From: Lachnospiraceae bacterium
GTDB taxonomy: Bacteria; Bacillota; Clostridia; Lachnospirales; Lachnospiraceae
DNA length: 64,000 bases
Direction: 5' to 3'
Assembly: GCA_009911035.1 (NCBI GenBank)
Contig: QXWO01000009.1
Location: 78,846-142,845, forward strand
In this document: positions 44,793 to 52,932 of the stretch, piece after piece
How positions within the stretch are numbered: position 1 is the stretch's first letter
Layout of the letters: every line of letters begins with the position of its first letter
Made by a program: the position numbers and the translations under genes
The notes under the pieces: generated by a model
The model's input: the letters and a program-made list of their open reading frames with translations, nothing else
What the model was told of the DNA's origin: nothing
Database searches by the model: none

Positions 44793-46103
44793 ATGAAAAG
44801 GTTGACAATGACGAAAAAGAAGATTACAGCAGTGGTTATGACAGTAGTCATGGCGGCAGGGATGCTTGGGGGATGCGGCGGCAAAGCGTCCGGTCAGGAC
44901 ACGGGCCAGGAACAGGGCAGTACCCAGAGCATGGATGCCAGTCAAAGCAACGCCGGACAGGTGACGATCCAGTGGTGGACGCCTAACTGGGACGAGCCGG
45001 AGAGCCGCGAGATGGCCGCAGAATTTGAGCAGGAAAACCCGGATATCAAAGTGGAACTTGTTATCACAGACTGGGATACTTATAAGAGCAAGATCACAAC
45101 GGCAGCCAGCGCAAAGAATGCGCCGGATTTATTTACCATTCTGCTTACAGACGTGGAGCCCTTTGCCAAAAAGGATTTGCTGGAGCCTTTGACAGAACAG
45201 GGGAAAGCGGCAGGCATAGACTTTGACGACCTTCTGGAGCCGGCCCTTGCCATCACGTCCATGGACGGGGAAGTTTACGGGATTCCTTTCCGCTACGACG
45301 GGTCAGGTATTTATTATAATGAAGATATGCTGAAATCGGCAGGTTATGATTCCTTCCCTACAGACTGGGATGCAATGGTGGAAATGAGCAAAAAGCTTTC
45401 CGGGGATGGCGTTTACGGTTTTGCATGGCCGCTGGGGAACCAGGCCAATGCGGTAACAAGACTGGTACAGCAGTTATATACCTATGGCGGGGACATTTTA
45501 AACGAAGATGGGACGAAATGTACGCTTGACAGTGAGGCGGCTAAGAAAGCTCTTGGCAATATTGTGACTTCCATAAGTGAAGGCTATGCCTCCCCCGGCA
45601 GTGCGGAAATCGACAATACAAAAATGCGGGAAATGTTTGCGTCAGGGCAGATTGCCTTTAATTTTACAGGGCCTTTTGATGTAGAGCCTTTAAGGACAGA
45701 ATACCCGGAGCTTAATTTTAAGACTGCAGTGATACCGGGAGACGGCAAAATGGGATGTACCACGGCGAACGGCTGGTGCGTATCCATGGCGAAGAACAGT
45801 GAAAACAAAGAGGCGGCAGCCAGGTTTCTTGCATACATCACCACCCCTGAAAACCAGGCCCGTCTTACGGACTCTTTCCCTGCCAGTAAAACAGCCATTG
45901 CATATGATCAGTTTTCGGAGGAAGCGCTAAAGCCCTTTACAGAACAGCTTAACAACTCAAAGGCAGAGCCTACGTACGAAAACTGGGCAGAAATGGAGCC
46001 TGTTATTTACCAGTATCTGCAGAACGCTGTGTCGGGAAGCATGACGGTAGAGGAAGCCTGCCAGGGGATGACTGCTGATATTGACGCGTTACTGGCATAT
46101 TGA
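44793..46103 (+). CDS. Sugar ABC transporter substrate-binding lipoprotein of the catabolic locus
   Basis: A 436-residue family 1 solute-binding protein. It has a lipoprotein signal with lipobox LGGC (Cys28), a Gln/Ser linker, then the fold (TIQWWTPNWDEPESREMAAE, YGIPFRYDGSGIYYNEDML, MFASGQIAFNFTGPFDVEPL). The start at 44793 is set by AGGAGG four bases ahead of the AGAGC spacer; a longer frame upstream is not supported. Two permeases follow. A terminator-like hairpin downstream should make it the most abundant transporter component. Confidence 0.92.
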   Translation: MKRLTMTKKKITAVVMTVVMAAGMLGGCGGKASGQDTGQEQGSTQSMDASQSNAGQVTIQWWTPNWDEPESREMAAEFEQENPDIKVELVITDWDTYKSKITTAASAKNAPDLFTILLTDVEPFAKKDLLEPLTEQGKAAGIDFDDLLEPALAITSMDGEVYGIPFRYDGSGIYYNEDMLKSAGYDSFPTDWDAMVEMSKKLSGDGVYGFAWPLGNQANAVTRLVQQLYTYGGDILNEDGTKCTLDSEAAKKALGNIVTSISEGYASPGSAEIDNTKMREMFASGQIAFNFTGPFDVEPLRTEYPELNFKTAVIPGDGKMGCTTANGWCVSMAKNSENKEAAARFLAYITTPENQARLTDSFPASKTAIAYDQFSEEALKPFTEQLNNSKAEPTYENWAEMEPVIYQYLQNAVSGSMTVEEACQGMTADIDALLAY

Positions 46104-46158
46104 AAATGAGGTCCGGACTCTGCTTTATTACGGCAGTGTGCATAGACAGATTATGAGA

Positions 46159-46194
46159 GCAGTGTGCCGGGAGGCACCCGGCATACTGCTTTTC
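46159..46194 (+). terminator. Hairpin after the binding-protein gene
   Basis: AGCAGTGTGCCGGG pairs with CCCGGCATACTGCT (one G-U) around a short loop and is followed by TTTTCAT. It is probably a partial terminator that grades expression before the permease genes. Confidence 0.8.
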
Positions 46195-46256
46195 ATCCAT
46201 AATCGGTCTGCAAAGATGACAGCGCCTGATGTGCAGGACAGGAAGGGGATAAAAGC

Positions 46257-47129
46257 ATGAAGAAACAAATTTTGACCAGAGATGAAAAAAGAGCGATTCC
46301 GTTTATACTTCCGGGAGTTATCGTGACTGCGCTGCTGATTGTGTATCCGCTGATTTATATTTTTTCCATGAGCTTTACCGACCAGTCCGCAGGAGGCAGT
46401 TTTTCGGGACTGCGCAATTACATGCGGCTGTTCCGTAACCCGCAGTTTATAAAAACAGTGTCAAATACGGTAAAATGGACGCTCTGCACAGTGGTGTTCT
46501 CCTTTTTGGCAGGCTGTGTTTATGCCATGCTGATTCACAGAAAAGGGATCAGAGGAAAAGGATTCTGGCGGAGCACGATTTTCATCGCATGGATCATTCC
46601 CGGGGTAGTGAAGGCCACTGCATGGAAATGGCTACTGACCACAGACGGAGGGATGGCAAATCATATTCTGGAGAGCTTTGGGCTTATCAAAGAACCGGTA
46701 CCCTGGCTGACAAGCCCCCGGTTTGCAATGATTTCCCTTATCATTGTGCAGGTGTGGGCATGTGCCCCTTATGTGATGTTGATGATGACGGCGGGATTAC
46801 AGCAGCTTCCGGCGGATCTATATGAAAGCGCGGAACTAGATGGGGCGGGATGGTTCAAGAAAACCTGTTACATCACCCTTCCGCTTTTAAAAGATATCAG
46901 CTTTATCTGTATCCTGATGCTGCTGGTATGGGCAATCAATGAGTTTTCCCTGATTTGGATCATGACGTCGGGAGGGCAGAATACAACCACGCTGTCCCTT
47001 CTTGTGTACAATCAGTTCAAAGTGCTGAATTTAAATGCGGCATCGGCAAGCGCAGTGATGCAGTTGTTAGTTACCATGTTCTTTGCGGTGCTGTATGTGA
47101 AATTTGTGGTAAAGGAGGAGGATGCATGA
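46257..47129 (+). CDS. Sugar ABC transporter permease, first subunit
   Basis: A 290-residue permease with six membrane segments and the EAA loop PADLYESAELDGAGWFKKTC. FILPGVIVTALLIVYPLIYI is helix 1. GGAAGGGG is upstream. Its stop overlaps the next permease start (ATGA). As in the other importer, no ATPase gene is present. Confidence 0.92.
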   Translation: MKKQILTRDEKRAIPFILPGVIVTALLIVYPLIYIFSMSFTDQSAGGSFSGLRNYMRLFRNPQFIKTVSNTVKWTLCTVVFSFLAGCVYAMLIHRKGIRGKGFWRSTIFIAWIIPGVVKATAWKWLLTTDGGMANHILESFGLIKEPVPWLTSPRFAMISLIIVQVWACAPYVMLMMTAGLQQLPADLYESAELDGAGWFKKTCYITLPLLKDISFICILMLLVWAINEFSLIWIMTSGGQNTTTLSLLVYNQFKVLNLNAASASAVMQLLVTMFFAVLYVKFVVKEEDA

Positions 47130-47968
47130 ACAGAAAAAAGTTAAAGGAAAGGCTTATAAAGGGGATGATTTATCTGATTTTGGCACTGGCCCTTGTGATA
47201 ACCTTTCTGCCTGTGGGTTGGGTATTTTCGACTTCCGTCAAAACAGGAGCGGAGATTTTCGCCAGACCGCCCAAGTGGATTCCCAATACGCCTACCCTTG
47301 CCAATTATAAGGATGTGCTGTTTGGAAGCTCTATTCCAAATGCCTTTAAAAACAGTTTTCTGGTGGGAATCATGACGTCTTTTGCAGCACTTTTGCTGGG
47401 CGGAAGCGCGGGGTATGCATTTGCCCGTTTTAAATTCAGGGGAAATAAAGCGCTGTCCTTATTTATGCTGGTGAGTCAGATGCTTCCCCTTACGGTGCTG
47501 ATGATACCCATGTACTATATGGAAAATGCGGTGGGGATCGTGGATACTAAAACCGGGCTGGCGGCGGCCCATCTTGTGATAAGCCTTCCACTTGTGACAT
47601 GGATGGCGAAAGGATATTTCAAGGGGATCCCCAAAGAAATAGAGGAAGCAGCCATTGTGGACGGCTGTTCCACCATGCAGGTCCTTACGCGGATTCTGCT
47701 TCCGCTGCTTAGGCCCGCTCTTGCGGCTACAGGAATCTATGCGTTTATTTCTTCGTGGAATGAATTTGCCCTTGCCAATGTGCTCACAAGAAGCCCCCAG
47801 AGCATTACGGTGCCCATTGCGTTAAATGAGTTTTCCTCCTTCTTTAAAGTAGACTGGGGAGACACCATGGCGGCGGCCATGCTGATCACCATTCCCATCG
47901 CCGGGGCGTTTATGCTGGTGCAGAAACAGTTTGTGGAGGGACTGGCCAGCGGAGCAGTGAAGGGATAG
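47126..47968 (+). CDS. Sugar ABC transporter permease, second subunit
   Basis: A 280-residue permease with the EAA loop PKEIEEAAIVDGCSTMQVLT and the characteristic C-terminus FVEGLASGAVKG. The start at 47126 follows AAAGGAGG and overlaps the first permease by four bases; a longer frame reaching back to 46955 is not real. It forms the channel with the first permease. Confidence 0.93.
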   Translation: MNRKKLKERLIKGMIYLILALALVITFLPVGWVFSTSVKTGAEIFARPPKWIPNTPTLANYKDVLFGSSIPNAFKNSFLVGIMTSFAALLLGGSAGYAFARFKFRGNKALSLFMLVSQMLPLTVLMIPMYYMENAVGIVDTKTGLAAAHLVISLPLVTWMAKGYFKGIPKEIEEAAIVDGCSTMQVLTRILLPLLRPALAATGIYAFISSWNEFALANVLTRSPQSITVPIALNEFSSFFKVDWGDTMAAAMLITIPIAGAFMLVQKQFVEGLASGAVKG

Positions 47969-48024
47969 AGAGCCGCCAGTGTAAAATAATTTGCGCTTAT
48001 AGAAAGCGCGGAAAAGAGGTTGAA

Positions 48025-48492
48025 ATGAGTGAAACTGGAAAGAGAATAGAACAATTAGGAATCAGACTGCCTGTGCGCAGCAGGAAAGGGATGGGGGCTG
48101 TGGATGCAGTGCTGAAAGACGATATGCTGTATCTTTCGGCCCATCTCCCGGTGGATACGGAAGGAAATCCGGTTTATACAGGAAAGGCAGGAGCGGAGCT
48201 GGACACAGGAGCGGCTTATGAGGCGGCGAGACTCTGTGGGCTGAATATGCTGGCAACAATCAAGGATCATATTGGAGAACTGGACAGGGTAGATTACTTC
48301 GTGAAGGTCCTGGGACTGGTAAACAGCGCGGGAGATTTTTCAGACCAGCCGGCAGTCATGAACGGTTTTTCCGATTTGATGGTGGAGATATTTGGAAAGC
48401 GGGGACAACATGCCCGCTCTGCCATGGGAGCTTACGCCCTTCCGGGAAATATGCCCGTAGCGGTGGAAGCAATTGTCCGTATCAGGAAATAG
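48025..48492 (+). CDS. RidA-family protein, first of a tandem pair
   Basis: A 155-residue member of the RidA/YjgF/TdcF family, trimeric enzymes that hydrolyse reactive enamines and imines made by PLP enzymes. The C-terminal ARSAMGAYALPGNMPVAVEA holds the conserved arginine-type ligand region and the glutamate. It is somewhat longer than RidA itself (about 128 residues) and closer to the divergent subfamilies. In this operon the obvious source of an enamine is the DgaE-like lyase. GAAAAGAGG precedes the ATG. Confidence 0.85.
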   Translation: MSETGKRIEQLGIRLPVRSRKGMGAVDAVLKDDMLYLSAHLPVDTEGNPVYTGKAGAELDTGAAYEAARLCGLNMLATIKDHIGELDRVDYFVKVLGLVNSAGDFSDQPAVMNGFSDLMVEIFGKRGQHARSAMGAYALPGNMPVAVEAIVRIRK

Positions 48493-48509
48493 ACCAAAAG
48501 GAGGAGTGT

Positions 48510-48983
48510 GTGGTGGACAGTATCAACAGAATTTTAATAGACGGGGCAGAAAGGGAGCCTGTTTATAAGAAAAAGAGAGGAATTGTCCTATTAAGGCAGG
48601 TGGACGATATGCTCTATGTATCCGGCCACGGCCCGGAAAATCAGGTGACAGGAAAACCCCTGTACCGGGGGCGGATCGGAGAGGAACTTACACCGGAAGA
48701 AGGATATGCCGCCGCAAGGGAGTGCGCCATTATCATACTGGGCGCATTAAAAGACACGCTGGGCTCTTTAGACCGGGTGGAAAGGATAGTGAAAGCTTTC
48801 GGCCTTGTGAACTGCGGGGAGGGGTTTACCGACGTGGATAAAGTGATGGACGGATTTTCGGATACCATTGCAGATGTGCTGGAAGAGAGAGGGTACCATG
48901 CAAGAACAGTAATGGGGACGCGGAATCTTCCTAATGGAAATATTCCGGTGGAAATCGAAGTGATAGCGGCCATACGGAACTGA
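48510..48983 (+). CDS. RidA-family protein, second of a tandem pair
   Basis: A 157-residue paralogue of the preceding protein. It has the same layout (ARTVMGTRNLPNGNIPVEIE at the C-terminus; DRVERIVKAFGLVNCGEGFT matches DRVDYFVKVLGLVNSAGDFS). It probably arose by tandem duplication, although the two have diverged a lot. They may form a mixed trimer or act on different intermediates. It starts with GTG at 48510 after AAAAGGAGGA, 17 bases from its neighbour. Confidence 0.85.
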   Translation: MVDSINRILIDGAEREPVYKKKRGIVLLRQVDDMLYVSGHGPENQVTGKPLYRGRIGEELTPEEGYAAARECAIIILGALKDTLGSLDRVERIVKAFGLVNCGEGFTDVDKVMDGFSDTIADVLEERGYHARTVMGTRNLPNGNIPVEIEVIAAIRN

Positions 48984-49037
48984 TGATGAATTTTAAACAT
49001 GTTCTGGGATAAGCAGGATGGAAAGGCGGAATTGGTT

Positions 49038-50030
49038 ATGGGACAGTATTATCTGGCCTCCGGCTACAGTCATGGGCAGAAGGATGACATGGTTTTGTTT
49101 TGGGCAGAGGGAAGCGGAAAAATGGAAATTGTCAGCACATACAGGCAGGGAGATTCCCCTTCCTTCCTCTGCACAATGGGAAAAAGGATTTATGCAGTTT
49201 CGGAGCACCCTTCCTATGCCGCTGTTACTGCTTATGGGCTGCAAAAAGATAAAATAATATCTATAAAACGAATGGAATTTACAGGGGCCGGGCTTTGTCA
49301 TTTGTCGGCCGGGCAGCAGGTATTGTATGCTGGCTGTTATGGAAGCGGCCATCTGTATGTGCTGGATGGGCAGTTAAAGGATATTCTGTACTGCTATGAA
49401 GGAAGAAAGGATTTGAAGGGGGTGACATCCCACATGCACTGGACGGCGGTGCCGGACTCAAATACACTTCTGGGCGCTGACTGCGGCAGTGACAGAATCT
49501 ATGTTTTTTCCTTAAAGGATGGGATCCCCTATGGCAGGGTGCGGGAAATCCTGCTAAAAAAGGGCAGCGGCCCAAGGCAGATACTTTTTGACCGGAAAAG
49601 GGAAGTTGCGGTGATCGTAAATGAGCAGGACGGAACGCTTCTATTTACCAAAAGCAGATTCTGGGAACAGAAATCAGATATTTTTCCATGGGAGACGGCA
49701 GAAAGAGTGCCTGTGACACAGAGAAAGAGCCATAGGAACTACCCCGGCGGGGCATGTGTCAACAGCCGGGGAGAGGTGTTTGTATCCAACCGGGGAGAAA
49801 ATACCATAGGGGTGTTTGGGACTGATGGCGGATACGGTTGTCAGGGAGAGTGGGACTGCGGCGGAAACTGGCCCAGATATCTTCATGTGACGGAAGAAAA
49901 CATACTGTTTGCGGCCTGTGAAAGAAGTGGCCGGGTGAATAGTTTTTTGTACAGGGACGGGCAGCTTATGGAGGCGGACAGCATTCCCCTTTATGGTGCG
50001 GCGTGTGTGATTCCTGTGGACGGCGGGTAA
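49038..50030 (+). CDS. Beta-propeller lactonase (6-phosphogluconolactonase-like)
   Basis: About 330 residues of repeated beta-propeller blades (YLASGYSHGQKDDMVLFWAE; AVSEHPSYAAVTAYGLQ; FVSNRGENTIGVF near the C-terminus). These match the YkgB/lactonase family of seven-bladed propellers that hydrolyse sugar lactones. No signal peptide is seen, so it should be cytoplasmic. In the operon it would open the lactone made by the SDR enzyme. The start is uncertain: ATG 49038 follows AAAGGCGGA, while ATG 48999 gives 13 more residues without a clear site. Confidence 0.75.
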   Translation: MGQYYLASGYSHGQKDDMVLFWAEGSGKMEIVSTYRQGDSPSFLCTMGKRIYAVSEHPSYAAVTAYGLQKDKIISIKRMEFTGAGLCHLSAGQQVLYAGCYGSGHLYVLDGQLKDILYCYEGRKDLKGVTSHMHWTAVPDSNTLLGADCGSDRIYVFSLKDGIPYGRVREILLKKGSGPRQILFDRKREVAVIVNEQDGTLLFTKSRFWEQKSDIFPWETAERVPVTQRKSHRNYPGGACVNSRGEVFVSNRGENTIGVFGTDGGYGCQGEWDCGGNWPRYLHVTEENILFAACERSGRVNSFLYRDGQLMEADSIPLYGAACVIPVDGG

Positions 50031-50107
50031 GACAAACAGGCATAACCGATGCCCAGCAGATGGGGCATCAGGGCGGGATATTTAATCGAACAAAGGGAGC
50101 TGGCAGG

Positions 50108-51337
50108 ATGAGAAATAAAGAAAAAGAGATATTGCTAAAGGGGGGGACCATTCTTGATCCTTCCCGAAATATAAAAAAGAAAGGGGATGTCCGTATTCTG
50201 GAAGGAAAAATAGCAGAGATTGGAGAAAACCTGGCCGGAAGCGGTGAAACCATAATTGTTCCCGCAGAAGGATGCTATGTGACGCCGGGGCTTGTTGACA
50301 TGCACTGCCACATATACCCTTCCTTTCCGTTTCAAAAAGACGGCCTTCCAACGATCCACCCCCAGTCCCATATGTTCCAGAGCGGCGTCACCACGGCGGT
50401 GGATGCAGGAACCTGCGGGAGCCGGGACTTTATCCGGTTCAAGGAACAGATCATTGACAAAAGCAGACTGCGGATTCTTGCATTTATCAATATTGCCGCT
50501 GGCGGGATGGTCAGTCTGGACTCGGAGCAGGATATCCGGGAGTTTCATCCAGAGATTGCGGCGGCAATGGCAAAAACCTTCGGGGATATTGTGGTGGGCA
50601 TAAAGACGGCCCATTACTGGGTAGGAAGGTCCTTTGACAGGGAACATCCCCCCTGGGAATCTGTGGACAGGGCAGTGGAAGCCGGAAATTTGTGCGGGAA
50701 GCCGGTAATGGCGGATTTCCAGCCTAATCTGCCGGAGAGAACCTATCAGGAACTTCTGATGGAAAGGCTGCGGCCCGGTGACATCCATACCCATGTATAT
50801 GCCCAGCAGTTCCCCATTCTTGATAAAGAGGGAAATGTGAATTCCTTTTTATTTGAGGCTGTTAAGCGGGGAATACTGTTTGATCTTGGACACGGGGCAG
50901 GAAGTTTCTGGTTTCGGAACGCCATTCCTGCATACAGGCAGGGATTCTTGCCGGATGTGATTTCCACGGATCTATATCTGGATAATGTGGCAGGCCCGGT
51001 GATTAATCTTCTGCATGTGATGTCCAAATATCTAAGCATGGGGATGCCTTTGGAGGAGGTCATTTACCGGACTACCAAAGGCCCGGCCCGGATAATAGGA
51101 CACGAGGAACTGGGGGATTTGCGCCCGGGCGCCTTTGGTGATGTGGCAGTGCTCCGGGTGGAGGAAGGGCACTTTGGTTACGCTGACAGCGGTCATGCAA
51201 GAATGAATGGAAATAAACGGCTGGAATGTGTCATGACCATCCGGGCAGGCAGAATCGTGTATGATCCGGGCGGATTAGGGATGCCCCTCTGGGAGACGGC
51301 GCCGGAAGCATACTGGACGCCGCCGGGCGTCCTGTAA
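50108..51337 (+). CDS. Amidohydrolase/deacetylase-family metallohydrolase
   Basis: A 409-residue amidohydrolase-superfamily enzyme (dihydroorotase-like barrel). It has metal ligands H66-x-H68 in VDMHCHIYP, a lysine in VVGIKTAHYWVG that may be carboxylated, histidines in DIHTHVYAQQF and FDLGHGAGSFW, and the catalytic aspartate in VISTDLYLDN. It resembles the EF_0837-type deacetylase group that is typically found next to SelA/DgaE-like enzymes. The likely job is to remove an N-acyl group from the sugar acid (inferred). The start at 50108 follows GGGAGCTGGCAGG; the upstream extension is unsupported. Confidence 0.85.
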   Translation: MRNKEKEILLKGGTILDPSRNIKKKGDVRILEGKIAEIGENLAGSGETIIVPAEGCYVTPGLVDMHCHIYPSFPFQKDGLPTIHPQSHMFQSGVTTAVDAGTCGSRDFIRFKEQIIDKSRLRILAFINIAAGGMVSLDSEQDIREFHPEIAAAMAKTFGDIVVGIKTAHYWVGRSFDREHPPWESVDRAVEAGNLCGKPVMADFQPNLPERTYQELLMERLRPGDIHTHVYAQQFPILDKEGNVNSFLFEAVKRGILFDLGHGAGSFWFRNAIPAYRQGFLPDVISTDLYLDNVAGPVINLLHVMSKYLSMGMPLEEVIYRTTKGPARIIGHEELGDLRPGAFGDVAVLRVEEGHFGYADSGHARMNGNKRLECVMTIRAGRIVYDPGGLGMPLWETAPEAYWTPPGVL

Positions 51338-51351
51338 CAGGACATCTTATT

Positions 51352-51392
51352 ACAGCAAAGGCTGCCGCGCTTTACGGTCAGCTTATTGCAAC
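51352..51392 (+). repeat. Intergenic hairpin repeat, copy 5
   Basis: GGCTGCCGCGCTTTACGG, then TCAGCTTATTGCAAC. It is the first of three units in a row between the amidohydrolase and RraA-like genes. Confidence 0.7.
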
Positions 51393-51430
51393 AAACGCTG
51401 CCATGCTTTGCAGGCCAGCTTATTGTCAAC
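51390..51430 (+). repeat. Intergenic hairpin repeat, copy 6
   Basis: AACAAACGCTGCCATGCT, then TTGCAGGCCAGCTTATTG. It is very close to copies 3 and 4 near 40.1 kb, 11 kb away. Confidence 0.75.
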
Positions 51431-51467
51431 AACGGATAGCACGCTTTGGGGGCTATCCTTACGTTAA
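51429..51467 (+). repeat. Intergenic hairpin repeat, copy 7
   Basis: GGATAGC pairs perfectly with GCTATCC around ACGCTTTGGG, followed by TTACGTTAA. It is nearly the same as copy 1 at 4.9 kb, 46 kb away. Confidence 0.75.
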
Positions 51468-51490
51468 AATGAAAACAGGGAGAAACAACA

Positions 51491-52399
51491 GTGATACTGA
51501 ATGATAAGGAACAAATAATGGAATTGACCCGGGAATGGCAGGGGGAGCGGTTTGCAGACGGAAGGCCCAGAGTGGAAGATGTTTATCTGGAAAAGCTGCG
51601 GGCTATGACATTGGAAGAAATTTGGCTTCCGCTCTATGTAAAAGGATACCATTTCCAGTTTGAGGGCAGCATGAAAATTCTTCAGAGCGATAAAAAGCTG
51701 ATTGGACGGGCCGTAACCTGTACCTTTGTACCCACTAGGCCGGATCTGTATGCTGTGGTAAAGGAAACGGGAAACAGGAATAACTGGCAGGGCATGTGCA
51801 ACCAGTGGGTGGTGGATAACCTGGTGGAAGGAGACGTGCTGGTTGCCGATATGTATGACAAGATTTTTAACGGCACCTTTATCGGCGGAAATCTTACCAC
51901 GGCCATTGCAGCCCAGACGAAGCAGGGCGGGGCGGTCATCTGGGGCGGTATCCGGGATGTGGAGCAGATGAAGAAAATTGGCACCCAGGTTTACTACCGG
52001 GGCATAGACCCCACGCCCATAAGGGAGTGCATCATGACCAGCTACAATGCACCCTGCCGCATCGGCCAGGGAGTCTGCCTGCCGGGGGATATAGTGATGG
52101 GAACCGAAAGCGGCGTGCTTTTTATTCCCAGCCATCTTGTGGCAGAGGTCATTAACAGCGCGGAAAAAACCCACGCAAAAGATATTTTCGGATTTGTGAT
52201 GCTGGAAAAAGGGATTTACACCACTGCCCAGATTGACAGTTCTGTGTGGAGCATGGATATGCTTAAGGCAATGCAGGAATTTATCGAAAAGGATGAGCGG
52301 TGCCAGAAGTACCGTAATCTTGACTGGAGTCTGGAAATCCGGGCGGCGCAAGGGGAGAAGGAAGCCCTTGAAGAAGTACTTAAAACGTGTCTTGTGTGA
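51491..52399 (+). CDS. RraA-like aldolase/decarboxylase family protein
   Basis: A 302-residue protein of the RraA/HMG-aldolase family. The metal- and phosphate-binding motif is GGAVIWGGIRDVEQMKKIG, preceded by GDVLVADMYDKIFNGTF and GGNLTTAIAA. C-terminal to the core are helices with PGDIVMGTESGVLFIP. It is longer than RraA itself (about 160 residues) at both ends. Family members cleave 4-hydroxy-2-oxo acids using a divalent metal. In this operon it could cleave a 2-keto-3-deoxy sugar acid to pyruvate and an aldehyde (inferred). It starts with GTG after CAGGGAGA. Confidence 0.8.
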   Translation: MILNDKEQIMELTREWQGERFADGRPRVEDVYLEKLRAMTLEEIWLPLYVKGYHFQFEGSMKILQSDKKLIGRAVTCTFVPTRPDLYAVVKETGNRNNWQGMCNQWVVDNLVEGDVLVADMYDKIFNGTFIGGNLTTAIAAQTKQGGAVIWGGIRDVEQMKKIGTQVYYRGIDPTPIRECIMTSYNAPCRIGQGVCLPGDIVMGTESGVLFIPSHLVAEVINSAEKTHAKDIFGFVMLEKGIYTTAQIDSSVWSMDMLKAMQEFIEKDERCQKYRNLDWSLEIRAAQGEKEALEEVLKTCLV

Positions 52400-52410
52400 A
52401 ATAATTATGG

Positions 52411-52459
52411 AGGACTAAGAAAAACCCTGAAAGCGGCAGGATTGTCTTAGTCCTTTTTA
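52411..52459 (+). terminator. Terminator of the catabolic operon
   Basis: AGGACTAAGA (52411-52420) pairs with TCTTAGTCCT (52445-52454), with an inner ACCCTG/CAGGAT-type stem, and is followed by TTTTTAT. It marks the end of the unit 12 bases after the RraA-like stop. Confidence 0.9.
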
Positions 52460-52627
52460 TAGCCGTAGCCAACACCTGCCATAAGTGCCCATATGCAAAG
52501 AATAGGGAAAAGCAGAACTGCGCATAATCAAAAGCATTGGATTAAAGTAGTGGACACCGGCCCATAAAAGTAGTAAATTATTGGTAGTAAAGAATTGTAA
52601 CGTTTTAAAGCAGAAAGGAAAAGAAAG

Positions 52628-52921
52628 ATGGCTAATATCATTTCTGATGAAACCATTGAATACGTAGGAATTCTTGCCAAGCTTGAACTTTCCGGGGAGG
52701 AAAAGGAGCAGGCCAAGAAGGATATGGGCAGTATGCTGGATTATATTGACAAACTGGGCGAGCTGGACACTCAGGAGGTGGAACCTATGTCCCATGTATT
52801 CCCTGTTAAAAATGTATTTCGTGAAGATGTAGTGACAAACGGCGATATCCGGGAGGAAATTCTGAAAAACGCCCCCGGTGAAAAGAACGGCATGTTCGTG
52901 GTGCCGCGGACATTTGAATAG
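52628..52921 (+). CDS. gatC: Aspartyl/glutamyl-tRNA amidotransferase subunit C
   Basis: A 97-residue subunit of the GatCAB complex, which amidates Glu-tRNA(Gln) and/or Asp-tRNA(Asn). Family motifs are [41 protein letters not shown] and the C-terminal [18 protein letters not shown] precedes the ATG. It is the first gene of the usual C-A-B order. Confidence 0.95.
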   Translation: MANIISDETIEYVGILAKLELSGEEKEQAKKDMGSMLDYIDKLGELDTQEVEPMSHVFPVKNVFREDVVTNGDIREEILKNAPGEKNGMFVVPRTFE

Positions 52922-52932
52922 GAGGGCGGCAG

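Noticed and set aside
51329-51343. Perfect hairpin GTCCTG-TAA-CAGGAC at the amidohydrolase stop codon
   Set aside because: The stem is only six base pairs and no T tract follows, so I do not call it a terminator; it may be chance.
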